This document shows positions 9,142 through 19,865 of a stretch of 64,000 nt of DNA, piece by piece; the first letter of the stretch is position 1, and each line of letters opens with the position of its first letter. The stretch is from contig CM074698.1 of NCBI GenBank assembly GCA_037367355.1, forward strand, positions 2,418,001-2,482,000. Direction: 5' to 3'. The notes beneath the pieces are model-generated. The model saw nothing but the letters and a program-made list of their open reading frames with translations. It ran no database searches and was not told where the DNA came from. The position numbers and the translations under genes are program-made. The stretch is from Neoscytalidium dimidiatum. Its lineage: Eukaryota; Ascomycota; Dothideomycetes; Botryosphaeriales; Botryosphaeriaceae.

Positions 9142-11923
9142 ATGTCCACCACCAGCACCAAGACGAACCCGATCCGCGTGTCGGTCGCCTTCAAGGAATC
9201 CTCCGTTTTCGCCGGCGAAGACGTCCAATGCACCATCACCTTCAAGAACGTTGCCTCGACTCAGGCTGCTGCTGAGCGCACGCCTTCGCAATCCTCCTCC
9301 GGAGACGCCAGGTACCTGCACCCTGAGCGTTCGCGCAACAAGCCCCTCCCTGCGCGCGCTCCCTCTGTCGCCCCGTCAGTTGCTCCGTCCGTCACTCCCA
9401 GCATCCCTTCGTCGGTGCAGCCGTCCGCCAGCAAGAATTCGTCGATACACGATGTCGCCGTTATTCCGCAAGGGGCTCAGGGCGCCGTGCCGCCAGGGAG
9501 GGCCCGCGGCCACCGTCCGGCTCTCAGCTTGAACACTCCACACCTTCCAGGCTCGCCGCGGTCGCCGTCAGCCCTCAATAATGTTCCCAATGGCTCCACG
9601 ACGCCCATCCACAAGCATGGAAGGTCTTTGTCCATAATGTCTATTCACAGCGATGCCGTTAGTGGCACCAACACCGGTTCCGGAGCCATGGCTCCGCCAA
9701 AGAGGCCGCCAAGGGGACATGGCCGGAGCGCAAGTCTGCAAGTCGTATCTGGCCGGGGAGGGAGCGTGGGCGCTCCCAATAGTCAGTCCACCCTGCCGGG
9801 CCGGCAAGGAGATGAATTGAGCTTGACTGACGTCTCTGAATCAGGCGCTCGATCTTTACAGCCTTCACCCTTCTTCAGCACCTCACCTCCACCTCTTGGG
9901 CGAGCACAGACAGACAACAGCATACCGACACGGCCAAGACCAAGCAGACGTACATCTAGACAGAGTACTGCACCCAACACACCCGGAGCAACTGAGAGTA
10001 GGAAGCCGTCGCTGGGGAGCTTCAAGTTTCCCCCGACGTCGCCTGAGCCTACCTCAGGCTTTGGCGAGATGAGTCCTGCTTTGGAGGTATCTCCAGCGGA
10101 GGATCTATTCAATGTGCCCCGCACAAGGAATGCTTCACTGGTCCCATCATTGGGCAGTTCATTGACTCGGAGCCCGGAAGAGATCGCGCCACCGCGAGAC
10201 AAATTGCAACCGTCACCAGTCACGAGGATAATATCAGGATCGAGTATGAATGGAGGAAGCACGCGAAGCAGTGGCGAATTCTACACGATGAGCAACAACT
10301 CTTCAGAGACATTGGCGTCAGAGTACATATCGCGACCGACGAGCCGTTTTCTTCCAAAATTAATGCAAGACCGCAAGCCATCGAATCTCGCACCCGTACA
10401 TCCGCGCCTGCAAAATAAACCTGAAATTTTGATGATGGGCTACGCTCAGGTCATGGGCTCATTCACCCTCGACGGATCCCTCGTCAACCAAGGACCCTTC
10501 GAGGAGGTTAAGCGCAAAGGCGTCATGGGAGGCCAAGGAGGCGGCGGTGTTGTCGGCATCGAAAGACCGAAACGTGATAGCGGGCTTTTCGGCTCCCTTG
10601 GTTGGTCTAACCTGGGCGAGTCACTCGGCGGTCTACTCGGTGGCGCTGAACAGAGCAGCATCAGAGAGATGCGATCCGTTGCAAGCTCCAAGACGGTTCC
10701 TCTGCTGAGCACTCCTCAAAGCATCCTCTTCGTGGATTTGAGACTAGCCCCAGGAGAAAGCAAAAGTTACACCTACACTTTCACATTACCAAGAGGACTA
10801 CCCCCGACACATAAGGGAAGAGTGATGAAGGTGAATTACCATCTCACTATTGGGACTCAAAGGCCCGGCAGCACATCACAGGCAGTAAGAAGCGTGACCG
10901 TGCCATTTCGGGTCTTCGGAAGTGTGACCAGTAAGCATGAATGCGTATTGTTCAAAGCAGCTCAACTAATCTTTAGCAGACCGCGGCGATATTCTTGGGC
11001 ATGATCTAATGTCTCCATACATAATACTGCGAGATCAGGCGACCGTCAACGCGATAGAAGATTCGAAATCTCGACTGATGCATAATGGTTCCATCAGCAA
11101 CAAGTCGAACGGGGAAGCAAGGGACGCCCAAGCAGAGTTTGAGAATTACGTTCGAAATCTCCTTGAGACAGCTAAACGAGATGCAAATGCAAGTCTCTTA
11201 TCACCCACTGAAGCACCCAAAGAATACAGGCGACGCCGTTCAACGGTCGAGGACCATCCCGTCAACTCGATGAAGGAAGCAATCGACTTTGCCATTCTGC
11301 GCTCGAACACCAGCTTTTCATCGAACGCCTCGACGAATCGTTTCGAAATTGCGCGTAATGGCCGTCGTGTCGCCGTGATAAAGCTGGCTCGTCCAGCCTT
11401 CCGCCTCGGAGAAACAATCTCAACCGTTATCGACTTCGAGAACGCGGATATCCCGGTGTACGGCATTGCCGTGACTCTCGAATCGAGCGAAAAGGTCGAT
11501 CCTGCCATCGCGCTTCGAAGCAGTGCTAGTATCTACCGTGTTACGAGAAAGGTGCATGCGAGCTTTGCGGAGAACACTTTATTCGCACGGAGGGTCAGCT
11601 TTGCGCCCACTGTTCCGCCTAATGCAACGCCGGAGTTCATCACGAGCGGAATTAATTTGGAATGGAAACTACGCGTCGAATTCGTCACACCCAGGCTTGG
11701 CAGCACTCTCAACTCTCCAATGGCCGAGAAGCCTGGGATGTGGGGAGGGCAAGGCTTGCTTGAAGAATTGTCGAGCGATGACAGAGGCACGGTGCTTGCC
11801 GCAACGGAAAGGCTGAATTGCGAAAGTTTCGAGGTCGCTGTGCCCATCAGAATTTACGGCGCGGCTACGGGTTCGGATAGTCTAACGGTGGCGGGAGAGC
11901 ATGATGAGGGATATGTGATATAG
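9142..11923 (+). CDS. RGP1: Rgp1 family protein (Ric1-Rgp1 complex, Ypt6/Rab6 GEF)
   Basis: Exons 9142-10930 and 10977-11923 joined by a 46-nt GTAAGC...TTTAG intron, 911 aa. In yeast Rgp1 with Ric1 activates the Golgi GTPase Ypt6 for endosome-to-Golgi retrograde traffic. The N-terminal 35 residues (IRVSVAFKESSVFAGEDVQC) are the start of the arrestin-like Rgp1 fold. They are followed by a long Ser/Pro-rich, probably disordered insertion (about residues 45-430). The conserved core resumes at KPEILMMGYAQVMGSFTLDG and runs through VDLRLAPGESKSYTYTFTLP, VNYHLTIGTQ and, in exon 2, RLGETISTVIDFENADIPVY. The join restores GSVTTDRGDILGHDLMSPYI. The Ser/Pro insertion is common in filamentous fungi. Localisation (Golgi/cytosol) is from family knowledge. 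Confidence 0.87.
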
Positions 11924-13610
11924 GCAGGCAGGGAAGAAAGGCGAAATATGGAAAAAAAAAAACTTCTTGGTCATGACTTTTGGTCCGGGGTTTGGAGACG
12001 GGGTGTTGAGAGGATTGTCGAGAGGTTACTACATGATAGGGGCTACTGTTCCAAGAGAAAGCCAATCTGGCGATGTAGAAATGAGATTCTTGCTGATGAG
12101 ATGAAATTTTCTTCCTTTTGATAGGCGGGCTTTCTGGATCAGAGAAGGGTCCAAGAGACGGCGGGCCAAGTAACGGCCATGAGTGGTACAGGTCTTGGTG
12201 TTCGCTTGGATGTCTTGAATTATGGGGGTGGATCATGAAGGAGCTTTTTTGGACGAAGGAGACCTTTCGGGTAGGTGTAAGCGTCTGAAGATGAAGCAAG
12301 GTGCATGGGTATGAGAGGAAACGCATTGTGAGAAAATTTACTACGTTGTTCTGGTGTGTTAACCGGATATTCTGCCTCAGAAAGCGCGATTTTAGGGAAG
12401 CAGTGCATGGAGTGAATGGATGGGGTGAAGTCAAAGCAGAAACGCTGATCAAAAAACCTCATTCGTGGGCTGGAACACACCGGTTTGACTCGGAAGGATT
12501 CACCATAGCATGATCTTTGGAAGTTGCCGATGGTCTTTTTTGACAAATGCCATGGTTCACGATCCGTCGGCCAGCAATCATGACAGGGTCAGGGCCCGGG
12601 GCGAGGTTAGTCGTGTATGCGCGCTGCAGGGGTGCCAGTGTAAACAGGGGTTTTTTTGGTCGATCTCCGGACGAGCTTAATCGCTGAGCTTATTGCTGCT
12701 GTATTTTAGACCGTCACGCAACCATCGCTCATTCAGCACAAGCGTTCATCTATGATCTTTCAATGATTACACACGCACGGTAGTGAGGCTTCTTCCACGA
12801 CAGCCTCGGACAAGAAGTCGATCCGGCTTCTCAGGCCTTATATCCGGAGCGATGGAGCGCAAGACACGTCCTTCCGGGCTAGCGTCTGATGAGAACAGTG
12901 GCGGTGGCCCCATTGGCCGGCATCAGAGGCGCCACAAACATCTAGGCCTTCGAAACCCACCAGTGCCACCATATCCAATTTCCCCTGTGTGTCTATTTTG
13001 GTCTCTGCAAACGCCGCAATGCTTCGCTTTCGCGACGGGAGGGCGCCCGCCGCTGACGGCCGGCCTAGTACCGAGAAAACTAAATTCCGAATGGACCAGG
13101 CTTCGCTAGTCGCGAAATTAGACAAGACTATGCGGATCTAAGTGAGCCTCTCACATCACCGGTGGATGTCGTTGTGCCTGGGGAAGGATCTCGTGGCGTG
13201 TGTTGCCGCGAAGCTTGTACGCAGCCACTGTTTCGCTTTCTCTTCCGTGCTGCGGGGGGCGGTGGTTTTGCGCACTGAAATGACCGAGAACATGACAATG
13301 CGGAGGATTGTGAGCGAGTTGGGGTGGTGGTAGGTGCGCTGCTGTTGCCTGCTGTGCTCCAAGCGCGCGCGAAGGATTGACCTGCTGAAGAGGAGAGTGG
13401 TTTTGTTATAAAACTGAGCTATTGCCCATCTTTCTACACTTTTTTTTACCCCTCTCTTCACCTCACGTCTCTCGTTACGGTCGTCAGCCTCCATCTACAC
13501 TCTCTAATTCGCAGTTCATCTGCACCACCTTCGTTGTCCTACCACGACCACAACTATATCTAATTCACAAACAACTACCCGTCTCCTCAACACTTCCAAC
13601 ATCAATCAAA
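11924..13610. other. intergenic region, about 1.7 kb
   Basis: Between the Rgp1 gene and the secreted-protein gene. Open frames on both strands are short or lack domain-like composition; the longest on the minus strand (11865-12452) overlaps the end of the Rgp1 gene and looks random. A TATA box lies at 13407-13413, and a pyrimidine-rich leader precedes the next start codon. Confidence 0.5.
13407..13413 (+). promoter_or_regulatory. TATA box of the secreted Ser-rich protein gene
   Basis: TATAAAA about 200 nt upstream of the ATG at 13611, followed by a CT-rich stretch (about 13430-13560) typical of strongly expressed fungal genes. Confidence 0.5.
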
Positions 13611-14309
13611 ATGCGGACCACCACCACTCTCCTCACCACCGCTATCCTGGCCGCCGGTGCCCTTGCCAGGACCGACCTTTCCGGCTGCGTCTCCTCCGCT
13701 ACGGTCAAGTACGGCGGCGCCTCGCTCATCTGGTACGTCCCTGGCACGGGCGAGATCTGCGAATTCCTTGACTGCGGCGGCGGCCGCGCTCCCCCCAAGA
13801 CCACCGTCCCGGGTTGCGCTGCCTACTCTGGCACCGCCACCTACTCGCCGAACTACCTGCCTGGCTATGGACCCGATGCCACACCCACCGCGGCTTCTTC
13901 TTCTGCTGCTGCTGCGACAGTCCAGAGCCCCAGCGTGACTGCTGCTCCCAGTCTGTCCAGCGCCGCTGTCAGCAGCGCTGCTGCGGCGTCGTCTACCGCG
14001 AGCTCCGACGACAGTGGCGATGACGGCGAGGACAGCACCAGTGAGTCCGCATCCGCGTCCGCCTCTGACTCTGACTCCCTCTCTTTCTCTGTCTCTGTCT
14101 CGTCTTCCGCCTACGCCTCGACCGGCGCGTCTACCGTGACTGCCATCACTACCCCTGGTTCCCCGGTTAACCCCCTGAACGGTGCTTCCACGCCCTCGGG
14201 TACCCCGGCTGCTTCGACTCCAGCCAGCTTTACCGGCGCGGCCGGCCGGATCGAAGCCGCTGCGGGTGTGGCTGTCGGTGGCGTTGTTGCGGCGCTGGCT
14301 TGGTTGTGA
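13611..14309 (+). CDS. small secreted Ser/Thr/Ala-rich protein, probably GPI-anchored
   Basis: Single exon, 232 aa from the ATG at 13611 (context AATCAAAATGCGG; the frame extends further upstream without an ATG). Residues 1-19 form a signal peptide ending ALA, followed by a compact domain (about 20-85) with five Cys. It includes YGGASLIWYVPGTGEICEF and LDCGGGRAPPKTTVPGC. A Ser/Ala/Thr-rich stalk follows (about 90-205), then a small-residue site and a hydrophobic tail (AAAGVAVGGVVAALAWL) that looks like a GPI attachment signal. Similar fungal proteins are sometimes labelled siderophore biosynthesis enzyme in databases, a name I would not transfer because nothing here looks catalytic. Likely at the cell wall or outer membrane. 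It converges on the D-amino acid oxidase gene. Confidence 0.78.
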   Translation: MRTTTTLLTTAILAAGALARTDLSGCVSSATVKYGGASLIWYVPGTGEICEFLDCGGGRAPPKTTVPGCAAYSGTATYSPNYLPGYGPDATPTAASSSAAAATVQSPSVTAAPSLSSAAVSSAAAASSTASSDDSGDDGEDSTSESASASASDSDSLSFSVSVSSSAYASTGASTVTAITTPGSPVNPLNGASTPSGTPAASTPASFTGAAGRIEAAAGVAVGGVVAALAWL

Positions 14310-14451
14310 GTGGCGACGTGGGAAGGAAGAGGAGACTAGGTGGCAAGGGTGTGAAGATAAATAATCTGTTGAGAATATGGGAACGAATGAAAGCATCCAA
14401 TGCCTGTTATTATCTATTCTTTTCGGCTTTTGGTCTGGCCTGCTCGTCATT

Positions 14452-15751
14452 TCATAATTTTGCCTTGGGTGAAGTGGACAAGAACTCATCCACCAATTCA
14501 TTCACGACCTCCCCGAGCCCGAAGCTGTAGCCGTATCCACTTCCTGATACACCTAGACGGCAAGTCAGTCGAATTCGCAATGACGTAGGAACGAAGAACT
14601 TGCCATACGCATGGACTACCTTCAATCCATCAATAACCTCCTTTTCCACCCTTGGACCGCCCTCCCTCCCCGGCCTAAATCCCACATTATCCCTGATCAC
14701 CTCGAAATCCGCAGGGAAGGCCGCAAAAACGTGGGGGATGTTGTCGCCAATGCGGTTGAAGATGTCCGTCCGCTGATCCTCACTCACGCCGGGATCCTCA
14801 CTACCGTATCCTTTTACGCCGCCGACAATGGCCGTCCCGTCCAGGCGCGGGATGCAGTAGGTGTACTGGCTACCTTGGCGCATGAAGATCTTCTCCCACC
14901 ACGTGCGCACCAAGTGCGTCTGCCCGCGCACTGCCTTGACGGCCGCGTCGCCCGCCAGCTCCTTCGCGCCGACGCCCGACGCATTGATCAGGACATCGAT
15001 GGGGCCTCCTGCCGCCGCCGCCGCCGCCGCCGCCGCCGCTGTTGCTGCGTCGTTGAGGCTGCGGACCTCCTGCTGGACGAACCTGACGCCGTCCGCTTCG
15101 AGGCGGGCCCGCAGCCAGGGCAGCAGGATTGCCGGCTGCAGGACGACGGTGCCCCAGCGCATGCCGAGCGTGCAGCCGGACGGCAGCTCTTCCGGCGGGA
15201 TGGGCGCGAAATCCGGGACGTGCGTCCGGTACCAGACGTCGTCGTGCGTGACGCCTGCGTCGTCGCGCACGTCTTCGATGGCGATGCGCCGCACGCTGGA
15301 GTCCGGGTGCGCGTCGGCGAGGGCGAAGAGGTGCGGCAGCGCTTGCCGCTGCATGCGCTGGTGGTAGGGCGAGGCGTCGAGGTCGGGCATGTAGAATGCG
15401 CCGGCCCAGCTAGAGTGTTATGGTTAGATGGAGGGTTTAAGGAAGTGGGAGTGCGACTCTGAGTTCTAGCTTACGGAGATGCCCATGAGAGGGAGGCTGT
15501 GGAGAGATCAATGGTGCCATTTGCGGGAGGAAGGTCCCGGGCAACGATCGTGACGGTGTGGCCCTTTAAGCGGAGGATGCTCGCGGTGGCGAGGCCGGTG
15601 ATACTTTGAGATGCGTTAGTCTTTATCCGTCATTGTCGAATTTCATTTTGCTGATGAGACAATCTGACAATCGAAAAGAAGTTGGGGGTCTAAGACGGCA
15701 TAGAGCAGGAAAGTGAGCTTACCCAGCACCGAGGATTGCGATCTTAGCCAT
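14452..15751 (-). CDS. D-amino acid oxidase, FAD-dependent, peroxisomal
   Basis: Oxidises D-amino acids to 2-oxo acids, ammonia and H2O2. Exons on the minus strand: 15751-15723, 15603-15475, 15409-14604 and 14552-14452, 354 aa, the usual family length. Exon 1 gives MAKIAILGAG and the join completes the dinucleotide motif GAGITG (residues 8-13). Other landmarks are STASLSWASPWAGAFY, DVLINASGVGAKEL, RGQTHLVR and the late GFRPGREGGPR and VHAYGVSGSGYGYSFG, which replaces the common HNYGHGG-type motif. The last intron (14603-14553) begins GC (G|GCAAGT) rather than GT. The C-terminus is AKL, a PTS1-type peroxisomal signal. A run of Ala codons near the middle comes from a (GCC)9 repeat on the + strand. 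In fungi such enzymes allow growth on D-amino acids. Confidence 0.9.
15011..15037. repeat. (GCC)9 microsatellite inside the D-amino acid oxidase gene
   Basis: Nine perfect GCC units on the + strand, read as GCG Ala codons on the minus strand. Together with flanking codons it encodes an alanine run (AATAAAAAAAAAAGG) in an otherwise conserved enzyme, probably a surface loop. Confidence 0.9.
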
Positions 15752-17132
15752 TTTACGTCTACGCCCCAAGATATGCAAATCTGCCTCCTTGTTGTTATCT
15801 CAACAGGCAACTGCGTGTATGTACAAGTGGTTGCAGTTGCGGGATCGGAGTCATGCCATCGCTTATCAATGGTTATTCGGGAGCCGAGCGAGCGGGCCGA
15901 GCAAGGCGTACCCGTGACTTGTAGGGCGTGATGAATACAGCGCATGTGTTCTCTTAGTTGGCGGCGATAAATATCTAAATGTGAGTTCTAGGGCGAGGAT
16001 ATGAGCACGCTTTCACTGAAGTAGGAGCACAACAGATGCAAGCACGTAAAAGTTACTATGGTATAAGCGACCGTCCGGATGAAAATACTCTTCAAGGATA
16101 ATGAACTCGTGGGCGGATTCTCGCGCCAGCCACCCATGAGACGTGATTGTGAGATGATCGTTCTGTTGTGACATCTTCAAGCTGCTCTTATAGCTCGGAG
16201 GACTATTAAGATGTAGGTGGGAGGCCAGCATCAAGTGCGCTTGGTGGAAGCAGCCATCACTCCGTAGCCAACCTCTGTACGTGTACACTAATGCCCGACA
16301 TACGGAGCTCAGGCTTGAGATCGACACGTTCATAAGAGCACAGGCGACAGGAGTTAGTTCAGCTGCACAGACATTTTCTAGAGCATTGCCGAATGCGGGG
16401 TTGGAGTAGTGATGATAATAATTCGTGGCCGATTTCTTCGGCGCGGGGCTGTGAGGCCGGAGCTTCAAGACACGGTTGACAGAAATAGCATTGACGTATT
16501 AGCAAGCTCTGAGATGACGCTGGTATCCAAAGGCAGAGGGCACAGGATGGTAACGGCTTGCCTCATGTCTGTGCTGGAAGAAGCGCGCAGTGTCTGCTTG
16601 CAGAGTTGCCGTTTGTGTCGCACGATCGGCAGCGCTTGTCCAAATGAAGTAACAGCAAAATACGCCCTCTGTTTTCACCCGCCCTTCCGCACAACACCGC
16701 GACCTCGCTATCGAGACCAGTTTTGTGTATCGCCTACTCTGCCATTGGCATCCGCGCGCGCATACTTTTCCCATTCCGCTTTTCCTGCGACACCGTACCT
16801 ACCTCCGCCCCCATCCGGCGATCACGGAGCTCGAAGCGAAATACGACGACCGCCGCCTGATTGCATGACGAGACGAGACGCACCGGCCGCTCGCAATCTC
16901 GCTGGCCCCCTAAAGCGCACCCTACGCCGGGTAACCACACTGCATACTCAGCATCCCCAGCTCCCGCCGCCAAATCCTGTTTACCATTCTTCCTTCGTCC
17001 GCTTTCTGCTATAGCTCCAATCCTTATCCAGCATTTACCCTGTGCAAACGCGGGGTCGCAACCTCGCTATCAGCACGCCACATTCGTCGCAAGACGTAAA
17101 CAAACAAACACAGAAGAGAGGGGGAAGCTAAC
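15752..17132. other. divergent intergenic region, about 1.4 kb
   Basis: Shared upstream region of the D-amino acid oxidase (-) and the charged 910-residue protein (+). Short open frames on both strands have no conserved look. The last 300 nt before 17133 are pyrimidine/CA-rich, like a fungal leader. Confidence 0.5.
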
Positions 17133-19865
17133 ATGGCGCGCAACACCCGCGCCGCTGCGCGCGCCCAACAAGCCGCCGAGGAAATCGCAAACCACCACGA
17201 GGACCACGACGCCGCGGTTGCGGAATCGTCCGAGCGCCCCGAAACCCCGTCCGACATGGCGAATGCGCCCCGCGAACCGTTGAGCCCGATTGCGGTGAAC
17301 AAGAGCGCGCCTGCCGCTGCCGTAGAAGAAGACGTTGAGGATAAGCCGGCGACAAGAACGACGAGGGGCCGCAAGAAGAAGGCACATGAGGAGCCAGAGC
17401 CTGAAGCTGAGGCAGAGACAAATGTTGAGGAGCTCGCTGATGAGGAGTCTGCGCCTGCGCCTGCCCCCAAGCGGACACGCTCAACGAGAGGCAAGAGGGT
17501 AAAGGCACAGGAGCCTGAGCCTCAGCCTGAGCCGGAGGCCGCGCTTGGTCAAGTGCAGGATGATGCGGAGGAGGAGAGTGTGCCCGCTCCTGGACCCACG
17601 CCCGCCCCGAAGAGAACCAGGTCAACAAAGGGGAGGAAGACTAAAGCTCCTGAGCTAGAACTAGAGCCTGAAGCCCAGGTAGAGCATCCTGCGGCTGTGG
17701 AAGTAGCGGAAGAAGCTGCTGGAGAGGAAGAAAAGCCCATTCCTGCTCTCCCGAAGACCAGGGTGACAAGGGCGAAGAAGGCAAAGGATGTCGAACCGGA
17801 GGTGGAGGCCGAAACGCAGGTCGAGAATGAAAGCACCGAGGAGACAGTACCTGATGACGAGGCTGCTGTTGAGGCAACTACGGAAGAACCGGCCGATGAC
17901 CACGAGGATATCTCTGCTGCGCCGATGGAAGAAAAGGCTAAAGCTACAAAGAAAGGAAAGGCCGCGGGCAAGAAGGGTGCTAGCAAGAAGGCAAAGGAAG
18001 ACGTTACAGAACAGCAAGATGCTGAGACTGAGAAACTTGAAGCCATCGGTGTGATGCCACATGAAGTAGAGGATACGGCGACTTCGGAAGTCCCTGACTC
18101 TGTCGAAGAGCCTCATGTGGAAGAGTCAGAACCATTGCCTGTCGAAGCCCAAGCATCCACGCAAGACACCCAGCCGCAATCTGAAGAACCAGAAAGTGCA
18201 GAAATACGTGCTGAGGCACAACTCCAACCAGAACCCAGCGTCGCCGAGCCGGATGACTCAACCCCGCACGATGGACCTGCTGGGTCAATCGTCCCATCAG
18301 ACCAGGCCATAACAAGTACTGAGACTCTCGACACTCAAGTCACTGAGGCTTCACCAATGAAAGAGGCTCACATCGAGGCCGAATCTCCAAGCACTTCCCC
18401 CGAACTTGACCCTGTATATCAGCAAATCTTAGAAGAAGTTCAGATGAGCCCACGAAAGGAGGAATCTGTACGCCAAGCATCTCAGGTGTCGACCCCGACA
18501 GAGATTCCGGCGGACTTGCAAGCGCTCAAGCCGGAAGATTCCATTGACGCTTTGGATGCGCTCGAAGATGCACTCGAAGAGGTTGACAAGGCTTTGGAAG
18601 CTCCTGCAACAGCGCGACGAGCCTCGCAGGAAAAAAAACTAGAGTCTAAAGCAAACGCTGCCCCGGCCGGCGCGAAACAAAAGACTTCCGCTCGACCATC
18701 TAGCGTAAAGCCTCCTCCCAAGAGAGCAGCAACAGCACCATCTACCAAACCCGCTGCAAAGCCAGCACCGAAGCCATCTGCTCCTGATGCGAAGGCTTCT
18801 GTGAGATCTACTACCGCTCCAATCGCTACTGCTAAGCCTTCGCACACCCGCTCTGCTAGCACTCGTGTTGCGTCTACGAAGGAAGACAGCTCTTCTGGTG
18901 GCAAGCAACGGCCAGCAAGCCAAGTCATTGATTATTTGGCAATGAAGCGCCGGCCAGTATCCATGTCGTTTCCTACACCGCCCCCTCCGCCGAAATCGAC
19001 GAAGCCTCCGACCATGTCAACCTTCAAGTTACCCGGTGAAGAAATTGCAGCTAAGCTGAAAGCGCAGAAGGAAGAGCGGCTCCAACGCGAGGCTGAGAAG
19101 GCCGCGAAGGATGAGCAAGCCAAGCGTCAACTCAGCGAAAAGGAGGCAGCTGAAAAGAAGAAGCGCGAGTTCAAGGCCAGACCCGTTCCAAGTTTCATTA
19201 AGAATCCGGGCGCAACCGCGCAGGTTCGCCAGACAGCTGCGAGTCGTGCTCGTGAGGGTCTGATGCATGGTGGCCCAGGCGTGAAGGATGCAACCCTCAA
19301 GCGTACCAGTTCAGTCCGTGTTGATGCTTCGGCTGGTGGCAAGAGACAAAGCACTGTCGACGCAAAGCGCAGCCTTGCTATTCCAGCAAGACCTACGGCT
19401 ACTCAGCAGTCATCAAGCGCATCGAGCTCCATCAGCGGTGCCCAGCAACGTGCTCCGTCCTCGCAGTCTTCTTTCACGTCATCGATCTCGTCTACCACTG
19501 CCTCCGCTCTCAATACCGCCGCTACCAACACTGCCAATAAGCCTCGCGCGCCCTCTACAGCATCATCGCAAGGTCTCCACCCGCCTTCTTCCGCGACTTT
19601 CTCGTTCCGCCCTGGCCCGGTCACCAAGTCCGAAGTCACAGCTGCAGACAAGCAGGCGCTGAAGCAGAAGGCGAAAGCCATCTTCAACAGGGATAAGGTG
19701 GAGAAGGAGCGCCTAGAGCAGGAGAGGCGCGAGAAGGAGGAGGCGGCTAAGAAGGCGAGGGCGGCCGCGGCGGAGAGGGGTAGATTGGCTAGCAGGGAGT
19801 GGGCGGAAAAGATGATGAAGAAGAAGATGGAGGCCAAGGCTGCGGCAAAGCCGACAGCTGCTTGA
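17133..19865 (+). CDS. large low-complexity Glu/Lys/Ala-rich protein with a TPX2-like motif
   Basis: Single exon, 910 aa from the ATG at 17133. Not recognised as a named protein. The N-terminal third has four imperfect repeats, each a basic block followed by an acidic Pro-Glu block: RTTRGRKKKAHEEPEPEAEA, KRTRSTRGKRVKAQEPEPQP, KRTRSTKGRKTKAPELELEP and KTRVTRAKKAKDVEPEVEAE. The middle is Ser/Pro/Ala-rich. Near residues 630-720 lies the most conserved-looking part: FKLPGEEIAAKLKAQKEERL, a charged helix, then REFKARPVPSF. The last two elements resemble the KKR-type helix and FKARPxP motif of TPX2-like microtubule-binding regions. The C-terminus is a charged helix (KVEKERLEQERREKEEAAKK). Possible nuclear or microtubule/spindle association is only an inference. 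Confidence 0.75.
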   Translation: MARNTRAAARAQQAAEEIANHHEDHDAAVAESSERPETPSDMANAPREPLSPIAVNKSAPAAAVEEDVEDKPATRTTRGRKKKAHEEPEPEAEAETNVEELADEESAPAPAPKRTRSTRGKRVKAQEPEPQPEPEAALGQVQDDAEEESVPAPGPTPAPKRTRSTKGRKTKAPELELEPEAQVEHPAAVEVAEEAAGEEEKPIPALPKTRVTRAKKAKDVEPEVEAETQVENESTEETVPDDEAAVEATTEEPADDHEDISAAPMEEKAKATKKGKAAGKKGASKKAKEDVTEQQDAETEKLEAIGVMPHEVEDTATSEVPDSVEEPHVEESEPLPVEAQASTQDTQPQSEEPESAEIRAEAQLQPEPSVAEPDDSTPHDGPAGSIVPSDQAITSTETLDTQVTEASPMKEAHIEAESPSTSPELDPVYQQILEEVQMSPRKEESVRQASQVSTPTEIPADLQALKPEDSIDALDALEDALEEVDKALEAPATARRASQEKKLESKANAAPAGAKQKTSARPSSVKPPPKRAATAPSTKPAAKPAPKPSAPDAKASVRSTTAPIATAKPSHTRSASTRVASTKEDSSSGGKQRPASQVIDYLAMKRRPVSMSFPTPPPPPKSTKPPTMSTFKLPGEEIAAKLKAQKEERLQREAEKAAKDEQAKRQLSEKEAAEKKKREFKARPVPSFIKNPGATAQVRQTAASRAREGLMHGGPGVKDATLKRTSSVRVDASAGGKRQSTVDAKRSLAIPARPTATQQSSSASSSISGAQQRAPSSQSSFTSSISSTTASALNTAATNTANKPRAPSTASSQGLHPPSSATFSFRPGPVTKSEVTAADKQALKQKAKAIFNRDKVEKERLEQERREKEEAAKKARAAAAERGRLASREWAEKMMKKKMEAKAAAKPTAA

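Noticed and set aside
11865..12452. 195-codon minus-strand frame downstream of the Rgp1 gene
   Set aside because: His/Pro/Ser-rich, overlaps the 3' end of Rgp1 and shows no domain; likely chance.
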